DNA of 64,000 bases from an uncultured Chitinophagaceae bacterium (GCA_937958995.1 CALGAP010000004.1:1-64000), one strand, 5' to 3'. Shown: positions 53,502 to 63,189, counted from the stretch's first letter. Numbers and translations: made by a program. Notes: generated from the letters alone by a model not told the origin.

Positions 53502-54950
53502 ATGCAAACGAGCGGGCTGCTGAATACCTATTTTGTAGATCCACATACCTGGGACGAGATGTACGACCAGGACCGAATTCGCGAGCAATACCGTCACGTG
53601 GTGAATTACATGCAGCAGTTGAGCCTGGAAGAACTGAACAGGAAAGAAGAACTGGCCCGGCGTCTGTTCATGAGCCAGGGGATCACCTTCACGGTATATA
53701 ACAGTGGTGAGGGAATTGAGAAAATTTTTCCCTTCGATATCATTCCCCGCATCATTACCGCTGCCGAATGGAGTCATATCGAGAAAGGTATCAAGCAGCG
53801 GCTGAAAGCGCTGAATCTTTTTCTGAAAGATGTGTACCACAACCAGTTTATTCTGAAAGATGGCGTGGTGCCCATCGACATGATCTACAGCTGCCCGCAC
53901 TACCTGCGCGAAATGTACCAGTTTCCCGTGCCTTACGACATCTACGTGCACATTGCGGGCATCGATTTGATACGCGATGCAGATGGCAGCTTTTACATAC
54001 TGGAAGATAACCTGCGCACGCCCAGCGGGGTGAGCTATATGCTCGAAAATCGCGAAATCACCAAACGCATTTTCCCTGACCTGCTGCCGCTGAATAATGT
54101 GCGCGGCGTGAGCCAGTATCCCAATATTTTGCACAATAACCTGGTGTCTCTTTCACCGCGACAAATCAGCAATCCTACTATTGTATTACTCACACCCGGT
54201 GTGTACAACTCTGCGTATTTCGAGCATAGCACGCTGGCGCGGCTGATGGGTGTGGAACTGGTGGAAGGACGAGACCTGGTGGTAGACAATCACCGCGTGT
54301 ATATGAAAACCACCAAGGGACTGCAGCAGGTGGATGTGATTTACCGCCGCGTGGACGACGATTTTTTGGACCCGCTCACTTTCAATCCCAACAGTGTGCT
54401 GGGCGTTTCGGGCATTATGAGCGCTTACCGCAAAGGCAATGTGGCCATTGTAAATGCGGTGGGCAATGGCGTAGCCGACGATAAAGCGATTTACTGTTAT
54501 GTGCCCGCCATGATCAGGTATTACCTGAATGAAGAGCCAATATTGAAAAACGTTCCTACCTATCGCCTCGATAATCCCGATCACCGCGACTATGTATTCA
54601 AAAATATCACCAATATGGTGGTGAAAAAAACCAATGAAAGCGGCGGCTATGGGATGCTGATGGGCAATGCCGCCACCGAAGAAGAAATCATCAATTACCA
54701 GGCCCAGATTGTGAATGACCCGCGCCAGTTTATTGCGCAGCCCGTGATCAGCCTGTCGAGTGCGCCCTGCTATATGCAGGGAAAGCTGCAGCCGCGGCGG
54801 GTAGACCTGAGGCCATATGCGCTTTGTGGGCCGAATGGAATTGAGATAGTGCCGGGAGGACTAACGCGCGTGGCGCTGCGCGAGGGGTCGCTGGTGGTAA
54901 ACAGTTCGCAAGGCGGTGGCAGTAAAGACACCTGGGTATTGGAAGGATAA
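53502..54950 (+). CDS. circularly permuted ATP-grasp protein
   Basis: The protein has 482 residues from the ATG at 53502; the ORF is open for 217 codons upstream but that part is antisense to kdsB. It matches circularly permuted ATP-grasp (type 2) proteins, with FYILEDNLRTPSGVSYM and a late EIVPGGLTRVALREGSLVV segment. These enzymes are predicted to form amide or ester bonds using ATP. First gene of a three-gene operon with an alpha-E protein and a transglutaminase. No signal peptide. Confidence 0.88.
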   Translation: MQTSGLLNTYFVDPHTWDEMYDQDRIREQYRHVVNYMQQLSLEELNRKEELARRLFMSQGITFTVYNSGEGIEKIFPFDIIPRIITAAEWSHIEKGIKQRLKALNLFLKDVYHNQFILKDGVVPIDMIYSCPHYLREMYQFPVPYDIYVHIAGIDLIRDADGSFYILEDNLRTPSGVSYMLENREITKRIFPDLLPLNNVRGVSQYPNILHNNLVSLSPRQISNPTIVLLTPGVYNSAYFEHSTLARLMGVELVEGRDLVVDNHRVYMKTTKGLQQVDVIYRRVDDDFLDPLTFNPNSVLGVSGIMSAYRKGNVAIVNAVGNGVADDKAIYCYVPAMIRYYLNEEPILKNVPTYRLDNPDHRDYVFKNITNMVVKKTNESGGYGMLMGNAATEEEIINYQAQIVNDPRQFIAQPVISLSSAPCYMQGKLQPRRVDLRPYALCGPNGIEIVPGGLTRVALREGSLVVNSSQGGGSKDTWVLEG

Positions 54951-54968
54951 ATTTCTAAAATAAAAAAC

Positions 54969-55904
54969 ATGCTTAGCCGAGTAGCAGATAGTTTGTATTG
55001 GATGGGGCGTTACATGGAAAGAAGCGATGGCATTCTGCGCATGCTGAAAGTGAACTACGCCTATTCGCAGGATGATGTGTATGAATTTTCGTGGAAGCCG
55101 GTATTGAAACTTTTCACCTACCTCGACAATGAACAGGCATCGGCGCTGGCCAAAAGTCCACGCGCGATTCTGAAATATGTGGTTACCGATAAGGAAAATC
55201 CCAACGCGGTAGTGAATATCGTGGCGCGCGCTCGCGAAAATGCGCGCAGCGTGCAGGACCATATCACGAAAGAACTCTGGCAATGCCTGAACGATTATTA
55301 TCACACCACCAAAGAAGACTGGCTGGCGCAATGGTTGCAGAAAGATGACCCCATCACTATTTTGGATGTGCTGATAAAACAAGGGTTGTTGTATTACGGC
55401 ACAGCCGATATTACCATGTCGCGCGGCGAGGGATATTCGTTTATGAATATTGGCAAATACCTTGAGCGCGCGATTCTGAGTGCTGATATTCTTTCGGTAC
55501 GGTTTACCGAAGGCGATTACGACATCAATGCTGATACCGACCCCAACTACTGGCGGTATTTGCTGTTGTCTATTTCCGGCTATGAATTGTATCTGAAAAC
55601 TTACCGCAGCGGATTTGAGGCGCGCAATGTGGTGGAGCAGGTGGTTCTGAACCCGCATTTTCCCCGCTCAATAATTTACTCGCTGGAAAGACTGCAGCGC
55701 TATTTCTCAGGAATAAAAAATGAAAATACTCCTGGCGACTTCGACGAATTGGAATTTATGATTGGAAAACTATTGAGCAGGATAAAATATTCACGCGCCG
55801 AAACCTTGATTCAACAAAACCTTTTCCAGTTTCTGTCGGAAGCAAAAAATGATATGTACGAAATTGCCAATTGCCTGACCCGTCATTATTTTGCATATAC
55901 TTGA
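54969..55904 (+). CDS. alpha-E domain protein
   Basis: The protein has 311 residues, all-helical alpha-E domain (start MLSRVADSLYWMGRYMER). It follows the ATP-grasp gene by 18 bases, the standard order for this cluster. Its role is unknown; in published genome-context work it is grouped with predicted peptide-bond-forming or modifying systems. Cytosolic. Confidence 0.88.
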   Translation: MLSRVADSLYWMGRYMERSDGILRMLKVNYAYSQDDVYEFSWKPVLKLFTYLDNEQASALAKSPRAILKYVVTDKENPNAVVNIVARARENARSVQDHITKELWQCLNDYYHTTKEDWLAQWLQKDDPITILDVLIKQGLLYYGTADITMSRGEGYSFMNIGKYLERAILSADILSVRFTEGDYDINADTDPNYWRYLLLSISGYELYLKTYRSGFEARNVVEQVVLNPHFPRSIIYSLERLQRYFSGIKNENTPGDFDELEFMIGKLLSRIKYSRAETLIQQNLFQFLSEAKNDMYEIANCLTRHYFAYT

Positions 55905-55962
55905 AATTCCAACTGCCGTGTTACCGACATGCGACACCCGACATTCGCACCCTGTAACAGCG

Positions 55963-56000
55963 GCAGCAAACAGAAACTCCAAACCCGAAACACGAAACCG
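55963..56000. repeat. imperfect inverted repeat arm, left
   Basis: It pairs with 56974-57012 across the transglutaminase gene: about 38 bases with a handful of mismatches and a perfect 15-base core at 55973-55987. The sequence is made of AAACCCGAAAC-like units. Confidence 0.55.
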
Positions 56001-56010
56001 ATTCAGATTC

Positions 56011-56970
56011 ATGCCAAAATTCATCATACATCATATCACCAGATATACCTATGAAGCGCCTGTGCGCGACAGCGCCAACCAGGTAATGCTTTTTCCCATA
56101 AAAGACGATTTCCAGCAAGTGTTGAAGCAAGACCTGAACATTACCGGCGAGCCCGTAGTAGATATCTATAAAGACTACTACGGCAACGAAGTGGGCTCGT
56201 TTATGTATGCGGCGCCGCATAGTGAGCTGGTGATAGACAGTCGCGCGGAGGTGGTGACCCGCAGCAGGCCGCTGCCCGACAGCAGCAATGCCAACGAAGC
56301 GCAGTGGGACCACCTGCAGAGCATTTACTACCAGGTGCCCTATATCGATTTTCTGAAGCAGGAGCCCTTTGATGCTGTTGGAGAAATAAAGCAGGTTACG
56401 CAGCTGGAAGAATTCAGAACGGTAAGTCCGCTGATGGCGGCGCAGCGGCTAAATGAATACGTGTACAAAAACTTCCGCTATATTCAAGGGGTCACCAGTG
56501 TAGAGACCACGTGCAACGAAATCTGGAAATTAAAAGCCGGCGTATGCCAGGATTTTGCGCACATACTATTGGTGATGCTACGCCTTATTGGAATTCCCGC
56601 GCGCTATGTAAGCGGTTACATCTGTCCCAACCGCAGCGGCATGCGCGGCGAGGGTGCCACCCATGCCTGGGTAGAAGCCTATATTCCGTTTTATGGCTGG
56701 CTCGGCCTGGATCCTACCAACAATTGTTTTGTCAATGACCTGCACGTGCGACTGGCCGTGGGCCGCAACTTCAGCGACGTAAGCCCGGTAAAGGGAACTT
56801 ATAAGGGCACCTCCAATCACACTTTGGAAGTAGGTGTATCTGTAGGCTACGAAGATGGCCAGACGCAACAAGACCACGCGACGATCCTGACGCCGCATCC
56901 CGTGAAGCCAACCAACGGTGATGTGAATTCTTATCAGCGGTATATGCAAATGATTCAGCAACAGCAGTAA
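56011..56970 (+). CDS. transglutaminase-like cysteine peptidase
   Basis: From the ATG at 56011 the protein has 319 residues: a bacterial transglutaminase N-terminal region, then the core domain with the catalytic triad C179 (KAGVCQDFAH), H218 (THAWVEAYI) and D234 (LGLDPTNN). No signal peptide, so cytosolic. It completes the ATP-grasp/alpha-E/transglutaminase set, in which it may cleave or transfer the product. A longer ORF start at 55891 runs through the inverted repeat and is rejected. Confidence 0.9.
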   Translation: MPKFIIHHITRYTYEAPVRDSANQVMLFPIKDDFQQVLKQDLNITGEPVVDIYKDYYGNEVGSFMYAAPHSELVIDSRAEVVTRSRPLPDSSNANEAQWDHLQSIYYQVPYIDFLKQEPFDAVGEIKQVTQLEEFRTVSPLMAAQRLNEYVYKNFRYIQGVTSVETTCNEIWKLKAGVCQDFAHILLVMLRLIGIPARYVSGYICPNRSGMRGEGATHAWVEAYIPFYGWLGLDPTNNCFVNDLHVRLAVGRNFSDVSPVKGTYKGTSNHTLEVGVSVGYEDGQTQQDHATILTPHPVKPTNGDVNSYQRYMQMIQQQQ

Positions 56971-56973
56971 GGC

Positions 56974-57012
56974 CGGATTCGAGTTCCGGGTTTGGAGTTT
57001 CGGGTTGCTGTC
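56974..57012. repeat. imperfect inverted repeat arm, right
   Basis: Complement of 55963-56000 with a perfect 15-base core at 56987-57001. It lies immediately past the transglutaminase stop codon. Confidence 0.55.
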
Positions 57013-57058
57013 GCGCTTTATAGTCGCTGCCTGAACTGAAGAAGCCGAAACCCGACAC

Positions 57059-57883
57059 TCAATAGTCCGTTTTCACATTCTTATCAAACGGCAACTTCAA
57101 TTGGAATAGAACATTCTCATCCGTCTTATCATCCAGCACATCGAGGCCGTAACGAAGCCTGCGAGGATCTTCATAAGCATAAGTGCCAAAGATGCGATCC
57201 CACAGTGAGAAGATGTTGGCGTAATTGGTATCTGTATAAGGACGCTTATAGTGATGATGCACCTTATGCATGTTGGGCGAAACAAAAACCCAACTAATAG
57301 GTTTATCCAGCCAGAAAGGAACGCGAATGTTGGCGTGGTTGAAATGGGTGAACAAAGCCGCCACGCTGCGGTATAAGAAATACATTCCGATTGGTAATCC
57401 AATAGCGAATACACCAATTATGGTCGTCGACTCACGCAGTAACCACTCTCCCGGATGATGCCTTGTTCCCGTGGTCACGTCCACCTTAGTATCGCTATGG
57501 TGGATCATGTGCAGTTTCCACATCCATTTCACCTTATGCATGGCATAATGCGGCGCATACTGGCTGAAGAAATCCATGAAGAAAAGACCGAGTATAACAT
57601 TAGCCCACAAAGGCAGATCGAGCCAGTTGAGCAAACCAAAATCATTTTGGGTAACCCACCGGCAGGCCATAATGGTAATAGCGCCCAGCAGCAGGTTAAG
57701 AATCAGGGTAGTGAGTAAGAAAAGCAGGTTCACACCGGCATGCTTATATCTTTTCCAGGAAAATGATGCGAGCGGATAGTATCCTTCCAGCAGCCAGAAA
57801 AATACCATTCCCCCCATCAGGATCACAATGCGTTGCCAGCTCTGAATATTTTCCCAGAATTGCATGAACGATTCCATATGCAA
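57059..57883 (-). CDS. sterol desaturase / fatty acid hydroxylase family protein
   Basis: The protein has 274 residues with four or so membrane helices. The di-iron His motifs are present: HYAMHKVKW, LHMIHHSDTKV and NMHKVHHHYK. It hydroxylates or desaturates a lipid in the inner membrane. The probable start is one of the closely spaced ATG codons at 57883, 57877 and 57865. Substrate unknown; hopanoid, sphingolipid or carotenoid precursors are typical. Confidence 0.88.
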   Translation of the reverse strand: MHMESFMQFWENIQSWQRIVILMGGMVFFWLLEGYYPLASFSWKRYKHAGVNLLFLLTTLILNLLLGAITIMACRWVTQNDFGLLNWLDLPLWANVILGLFFMDFFSQYAPHYAMHKVKWMWKLHMIHHSDTKVDVTTGTRHHPGEWLLRESTTIIGVFAIGLPIGMYFLYRSVAALFTHFNHANIRVPFWLDKPISWVFVSPNMHKVHHHYKRPYTDTNYANIFSLWDRIFGTYAYEDPRRLRYGLDVLDDKTDENVLFQLKLPFDKNVKTDY

Positions 57884-57957
57884 GCAGGTTTCACCAGTAA
57901 TTTATCAAAAATTACTGTGATATGGAATGATCGTGCGGGAAGGCGCTGTTAAAAATC

Positions 57958-59073
57958 TTAAGTGTTCAGCATCAGCGGCATTACCAGCATCAGCAGGTCT
58001 TCGTTTTCTTCCTGTTCAGCGGGTTTTATAATGCCGGCTTTGGTGGGAGTAGACAGCTCAATTACCACTTCTTCGCTTTCGGCGGCATTGAGCATTTCGA
58101 TCAGGAATTTCGAGTTGAATGCAATCTGCAGGTCTTCGCCGTTGTACTGGCATTTCATGCGTTCATTGCCCTCGAACGAGAAGTCAACATCTTGCGCAGC
58201 CAGCTGCAGTTCGCTGCCGCTGATGTTCAATACCACCTGGTTGGTGCTTTTGTTGCTGAACACACCTACGCGGCGCAAAGCACCCTGGAAATCGTTGCGG
58301 TTAACGGTTAATTTATAGGGATTGTCTTGCGGAATAACTACTTTATAATCGGGGAAGCGCGCATCGATCAGGCGACAGCTCAGCTGCGTGGTGCCATGGG
58401 CAACAAAGAGGTGATTGCTGTTGTAGCTGATGGTGAGCTCGTCATCATTATCGGGCATGGCCGTTTTCAGCAGGTTGAGCGGCTTGCGCGGTACTATCAT
58501 CGAGTCGCTCTTGGGGCAGCTCACATCGGTGCGTTTATAGCGTACCAGGCGGTGCGCGTCGGTGGCTACAAACTGCAAACCTTTTTTATCCATTTCAAAA
58601 AACACCCCCGTCATGGCAGGACGCAGATCGTCGTTGCTTACCGCGAAAAGTGTTTTGTTGATAGCGGTTACCAGCGCCGAAGAAGTGATGGTAAACGAAG
58701 TGGTATCGTCGGCCACAGGTTCTTTGGGGAAATTGTCGGGATTTTCACCCATCACCTTGTATTTACCGTTATCGCTGGTGATTTCAACCCCAAAATTCTT
58801 GTCGATATTAAAAGTGAGCGGCTGATCGGGAATATTCTTCAGTGAATCCATCAGGATCTTCGCGGGAATGCATACCCGGCCTGTGTCGCGGGCCTCCACA
58901 TCAAGCTGAATTTTCATTACCGTTTCCAGGTCGGTGGCCACAACAGTTAGCTTGTTTTTTTGCACTTCAAACAAAAAATCTTCCAGTATGGGCAAAACCG
59001 TATTGGCATTAATAACGCCGTTAATCTGCTGTAACTGTTTCAACAAGGCCGAAGAAGAAACGATAAACTTCAT
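57958..59073 (-). CDS. dnaN: DNA polymerase III beta subunit (sliding clamp)
   Basis: The protein has 371 residues, the usual DnaN length, with three clamp domains and the closing LMLVMPLML segment near the C-terminus. It tethers the replicase to DNA. A minus-strand TATATTTG box at 59095-59102 gives its promoter. dnaN lies 13 kb from the candidate oriC and is not next to dnaA or recF in this window. Confidence 0.95.
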   Translation of the reverse strand: MKFIVSSSALLKQLQQINGVINANTVLPILEDFLFEVQKNKLTVVATDLETVMKIQLDVEARDTGRVCIPAKILMDSLKNIPDQPLTFNIDKNFGVEITSDNGKYKVMGENPDNFPKEPVADDTTSFTITSSALVTAINKTLFAVSNDDLRPAMTGVFFEMDKKGLQFVATDAHRLVRYKRTDVSCPKSDSMIVPRKPLNLLKTAMPDNDDELTISYNSNHLFVAHGTTQLSCRLIDARFPDYKVVIPQDNPYKLTVNRNDFQGALRRVGVFSNKSTNQVVLNISGSELQLAAQDVDFSFEGNERMKCQYNGEDLQIAFNSKFLIEMLNAAESEEVVIELSTPTKAGIIKPAEQEENEDLLMLVMPLMLNT

Positions 59074-59094
59074 AAAGCTTGATCAAGATTTGAG

Positions 59095-59102
59095 CAAATA
59101 TA
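59095..59102 (-). promoter_or_regulatory. promoter -7 box of dnaN
   Basis: On the minus strand this reads TATATTTG, 21 bases before the dnaN start codon. The 59103-59204 gap is AT-rich and presumably also holds the divergent promoter of the next gene. Confidence 0.5.
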
Positions 59103-59204
59103 TAATTATGAATGATACAATTAGCCGGTTTTTATAAACAGGGAAGTCACAAAATCTGCCGCTAAATAGATAATTTCACAGCTCATCACCTTAAAAACCT
59201 ACCC

Positions 59205-60518
59205 ATGGTATTTGACCTGCTATTTGGAAAGGGGCGGAAAAAGACCCCGGACCCGGACATCAACTTTGGGCGATACTCTGACAACAACAAATCTGTGGCC
59301 AAGGTGAACCGCTGGGCCGAGGCTGAAAGCCTTTTCAAGCAAAACGACCATTTGGCCAGCCTCGATGCTTTTTTCGACTACCTGCGCGATGATGCGGTTG
59401 ACAATGTGGTGTTTGACCGCGACGGACAGGGAGGTAGTTTTCAACTATACCAGGGCTCGAAGGTGGTGAGGGGAAAATTCGATAGCGAAAAAATGGAGGC
59501 CGAAATTACCCTGGCCCGTATGCCCCAGCCCAGCGTGCCCGTAATGCGCCGCCTGCTGGATATGAATTTCAACCTGTACTACTGCCGATATGCGCTGGAC
59601 AATGACCGTCTTTGCATGCGCTTCGATAGTAGCATAAAGACCGCTAACCCCAACAAACTATACTACGCCCTGCGCGAACTGGCCACCAAGGCCGATAAAA
59701 TGGACGACCTGCTGGTACAGGAATTCGCCTCGTTGCAAACCATCGATACCGATCATATCATCGAAATTCCGCAGGCAGAAAAGGAGGTGAAGTACCATTT
59801 CATGCAGCAGCAAATCAGCGACACGCTGCATTATGTGGCCTCGCTGGATGAAGAAAAATTTGCCGCCGGCATCGCTTACCTCCTGCTCACCCTGGCATTT
59901 CGTATAGACTACCTGGTTTGTCCGGAAGGAAAATTGCTGAATGAACTGGAAAAAATTGTTGAGATATACTACAAGCGCGATGAAAAGCTGATCACTGAGA
60001 AGAACAAGTTGATGATTGATGCTTTTACCAGACTGATGCAAAGGACCAAAGACGAAGTATTTCCCTACCTGTTTCGCTCGAAATACACCTTTGCCGTGGC
60101 GGCGCCGCATCATCATAAGGCCGTGGCTGATTCCATTGCCAACTCGCACGCCAATTTGCCGACCTACCGCGAAAACAACTACCTGCTGATCGCCAATAGT
60201 GTTGTGGAATACGGGTTTTCGTTTTGCCAATACAGTTATAGCCTGCCCAAACCGCTGCGCGATCTGTTCAAATTATATATGCAGGTAAATTATGGTTCGT
60301 ACTTCAAAGCGCTTGGTTTTGGTTCTACACTGTACGATCCCACGAACAACCGCTTTGCTGCCGATGAGATTAAAGAATCTGTTGCGGATATTATTGCCGC
60401 ATGGAAGGATAAATACCCGAAAATGGAGTTCAGGACAAATACGCTTCGCTTCGACGATCTGCTGCAATTCAACGTCAGCTTCACCACGGAGATCTCGCAA
60501 ATGAATTTTGACGCTTAA
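59205..60518 (+). CDS. uncharacterised protein with YbjN-like N-terminal domain
   Basis: The protein has 437 residues, no signal peptide. The region about 30-190 has the pattern of YbjN or type III secretion chaperone-like domains (VVRGKFDSEKMEAEITLAR, then VMRRLLDMNFNLYYC, then a D-rich helix), a fold that binds protein partners. The rest is helical and unlike any family I know. It lies 12 bases upstream of a trypsin-like protease gene whose C-terminus appears to share the domain, so the two products may bind each other. Function unknown. Confidence 0.75.
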   Translation: MVFDLLFGKGRKKTPDPDINFGRYSDNNKSVAKVNRWAEAESLFKQNDHLASLDAFFDYLRDDAVDNVVFDRDGQGGSFQLYQGSKVVRGKFDSEKMEAEITLARMPQPSVPVMRRLLDMNFNLYYCRYALDNDRLCMRFDSSIKTANPNKLYYALRELATKADKMDDLLVQEFASLQTIDTDHIIEIPQAEKEVKYHFMQQQISDTLHYVASLDEEKFAAGIAYLLLTLAFRIDYLVCPEGKLLNELEKIVEIYYKRDEKLITEKNKLMIDAFTRLMQRTKDEVFPYLFRSKYTFAVAAPHHHKAVADSIANSHANLPTYRENNYLLIANSVVEYGFSFCQYSYSLPKPLRDLFKLYMQVNYGSYFKALGFGSTLYDPTNNRFAADEIKESVADIIAAWKDKYPKMEFRTNTLRFDDLLQFNVSFTTEISQMNFDA

Positions 60519-60530
60519 CCCAGAAATTTA

Positions 60531-61634
60531 ATGGAAACACAATTAATAATAGAGCAATTTCACCCCGGCATAATACAAATCGCAACGCAAACGGCAACAG
60601 GAACCGGCTTTTACCTGAAAGAGTACGACCTTATAGTGACCAATGAACACGTGGTGCAGCAAAACGCTGAAGTAACCATAGCGGGTAAGACTTTCGAAAA
60701 AGCTTTTTCCCGTGTTTTGTATACCGACCGCAAACACGACCTGGCCTTTCTGCAGCCGCCTCCTGGAGCTGATCTGCCTGAGTTAAGCTTGGGCAGATAT
60801 GAAGCGTTGAAAGACGGAGACGAAGTGCTGGCCATCGGGCACCCCTACGGATTTAACTATACTGCCACACAGGGCGTGATCAGCCGCGTGGAGCGTATTC
60901 GTGAAGGACTGAAATACATTCAGATAGATGCTGCTATTAATCCGGGCAACAGCGGTGGCCCGCTGGTCAACAGTTCCGGCGAAATTATCGGCGTCAACAC
61001 GTTTCGGGTGTTGGGTGGCGACAACCTGGGTTTTGCCTTGCCCGTGACATACCTGCGCGCCGCGTTGAATTTGTATGCGCCCTACAAGGGCACTCCCGGC
61101 ACGCGCTGCCATAGCTGCGAAAGCCTGGTGCTGCCTTCGAATATAGACAGCTCGAAGTATTGTCCGGCCTGCGGCACCGAAGTGGCATTGCCACAACCTC
61201 CCGAGCAGGAGCCCGAACCGGTGGGCATGGCGAAAGTTATTGAAGAAATTCTGCGAGAGCTGGGTAAGGATAGCCGCCTGGCCCGCGATGGCGTTAACCG
61301 CTGGGAAGTGCGTGAAGGCAGCGCCAGAATCAGGATCACCTACAATCCCGAAAACTATTTCGTGGTGGGCGATGCATTCCTGTGCCAGCTGCCCGGCGAC
61401 CCTGCCAATATAAAAGCTTTATATCACTTTCTGCTGAAGGAAAACTACAAACTGCAAAGTTTAGTACTCAGTACCAGCAACCAGAATATTGTGCTCTCCT
61501 GCATTATGTACGATATGGATATGACGAAAGAAAGTGGCATAGTAACGCTGAATAATTTGTTTAAACAAGCCGATTACTACGACGATCTCCTGAAAACAGA
61601 ATTTGGGTGCACCGACAGAATTGAAGAACTGTAA
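60531..61634 (+). CDS. cytosolic trypsin-like serine protease with zinc ribbon and YbjN-like tail
   Basis: The protein has 367 residues with no signal peptide or membrane segment, unlike exported DegP/HtrA proteases. The S1C-type catalytic triad is complete: H40 (VTNEHVV), D70 (DRKHDLAFL), S141 (NPGNSGGPL). A four-cysteine zinc ribbon follows (C193, C196, C211, C214) in place of a PDZ domain. The last 110 residues (about 255-365) resemble the YbjN-like domain of the upstream protein (YHFLLKENYKLQSL, then KQADYYDDLL). Probably a regulated intracellular protease; the target is unknown. Confidence 0.8.
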   Translation: METQLIIEQFHPGIIQIATQTATGTGFYLKEYDLIVTNEHVVQQNAEVTIAGKTFEKAFSRVLYTDRKHDLAFLQPPPGADLPELSLGRYEALKDGDEVLAIGHPYGFNYTATQGVISRVERIREGLKYIQIDAAINPGNSGGPLVNSSGEIIGVNTFRVLGGDNLGFALPVTYLRAALNLYAPYKGTPGTRCHSCESLVLPSNIDSSKYCPACGTEVALPQPPEQEPEPVGMAKVIEEILRELGKDSRLARDGVNRWEVREGSARIRITYNPENYFVVGDAFLCQLPGDPANIKALYHFLLKENYKLQSLVLSTSNQNIVLSCIMYDMDMTKESGIVTLNNLFKQADYYDDLLKTEFGCTDRIEEL

Positions 61635-61647
61635 TTAATTTGCGTGA

Positions 61648-62148
61648 ATGATCCGCGCAAAACAGCTGAGTAAGGAGCAGGCATTGCAAAAGCTACGTCA
61701 CTATTGCTCGTACCAGGAGCGATGTCACGCCGAAGTGAAGGAAAAACTCTACTCATACGGACTGTATAAGCAGGCAGTGGAAGAATGCATCTCTCAACTG
61801 ATTGAAGAAAATTACCTCAACGAAGAACGTTTTGCCATTCAATATGCCGGCGGAAAATTTCGCATGAAGCATTGGGGAAAAGTGAAGATCAAACAGGCGC
61901 TGAAGCTGAAGAAAGTGAGTGAATACTGTATAAGAAAGGCCTTGCAGGAAATAGACGACGCAGACTACATGAAGACGCTGAATAAACTGGCCGCGCAAAA
62001 ATGGAAATCGATAAAAGGGCAGGGAATTACGAAATATGTGAAGTGGCAGAAGACGATGATATGGTTGATGCAGCGGGGTTATGAGCCGGAGTTGGTCAGG
62101 GAGGTGATAGCGGAGATGGCGGGAGGCGAAGGGGATATTGAGAAGTAG
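61648..62148 (+). CDS. recX: regulatory protein RecX
   Basis: The protein has 166 residues built of three-helix repeats. Early LRHYCSYQERCHAEVKEKL and NYLNEERFAIQYAGGKFR are RecX signatures. It controls RecA filament activity in DNA repair. It lies 13 bases after the protease gene on the same strand; the coupling to repair is therefore worth noting but may be accidental. Confidence 0.9.
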   Translation: MIRAKQLSKEQALQKLRHYCSYQERCHAEVKEKLYSYGLYKQAVEECISQLIEENYLNEERFAIQYAGGKFRMKHWGKVKIKQALKLKKVSEYCIRKALQEIDDADYMKTLNKLAAQKWKSIKGQGITKYVKWQKTMIWLMQRGYEPELVREVIAEMAGGEGDIEK

Positions 62149-62286
62149 GATTTGCAGAGATGATAATTCCAACTAAAGTATTCTCAAGAAATGTTTTGCC
62201 CAGGTATGCCTAACGTAGAATGCTGCGCTGGTAAAGGATATGCATATTTCAATTAAATTGAAGCTGCTAAATTTATCGTCAGAAAA

Positions 62287-63114
62287 ATGGAACTGAGCGA
62301 CACGGCAGATAGGAAAAAAATAATCAGGAAGAAAAAATTTGAAGGGCGGTATTTTTCTTCGGCCGGCATCGTCAATACGGAATGGAAGCACTGCCATTTT
62401 ATGGATTGCCATTTTGATAGAGTGGTGTTTAAACACAACGTCTTTATCGATTGCCATTTTTCAAAAATAGAATTCTCCGATTGTGACTTCACCGAATGCC
62501 AGCTGGCTGTGAATAGTGGTAAGAATTCCGGTGTTTTTGAGAATGTGACATTCACTAATTGCCGCCTTACGCGCACCGATTTTAATTTTCCTGTAATAAG
62601 TGACTGCAGCTTTATTAGTAATTAATACACGGAAACTGATTTTGATGGCAGTCGCTTTTACAATTGCCGTTTTGTAGGAGAAATGGACGCCGTGGAATTC
62701 AGGGGCTATTCAGTATTGGCAAAAGGCGGTGGATTTCTAAACCCTGTCGATCCAAAAAAATTTACAAATCCGATGGACCAGGTTGATTTTTCAGAAGCGC
62801 AGTTCCGGTTTGTTGGATTTTCGCATGGAATTGATCTTTCCAGATGCATATTTCCAAAAGATGGGAATGGATTTTTGGTAAGAAATCCAAAAGCTTGTTT
62901 TACCAAGGTAAAAGCGATAATAGAGCACGGCTGGCCGCCTAATGATAAGAAACGTGCTTTGCACCTGATCGATACTTTTCTGTTTACCAAAAACCACCAG
63001 TCGATGCCGGCAATATATTTCTACAGGCGGCCGGTAGCCGAAACGTTGAAAGAATTCGATGAAAAATTGTTCGCGTTGGTAAAACAGGTCAGCGACCAAA
63101 CTATTGCCGCATAA
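62287..63114 (+). pseudogene. pentapeptide-repeat-like gene interrupted by an in-frame stop
   Basis: The first ORF (62287-62625, 112 codons) carries F-x-x-C-x-F type repeats (HFMDCHF, VFIDCHF, NVTFTNC). It ends at TAA 62623-62625 and the same frame continues without another stop to 63114, resuming the repeat (DFDGSRFYNCRF). The C-terminal portion (from about 62683) is a different domain with KRALHLIDTF. One substitution would restore a 275-residue protein. It is either a real nonsense mutation, a two-ORF gene, or a base error. Function unknown. Confidence 0.65.
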
Positions 63115-63121
63115 AACGAGA

Positions 63122-63146
63122 AACCCCCGGAGTACCCGGGGGTTTT
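63122..63146 (+). terminator. intrinsic terminator
   Basis: The stem AACCCCCGG (63122-63130) with CCGGGGGTT (63136-63144) and a 5-base loop is followed by four T. It lies 8 bases past the stop of the pentapeptide gene. Confidence 0.75.
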
Positions 63147-63189
63147 AATTAGTTCCTGTATGCTGGTCATTGCTGATGGTCTTCACATT

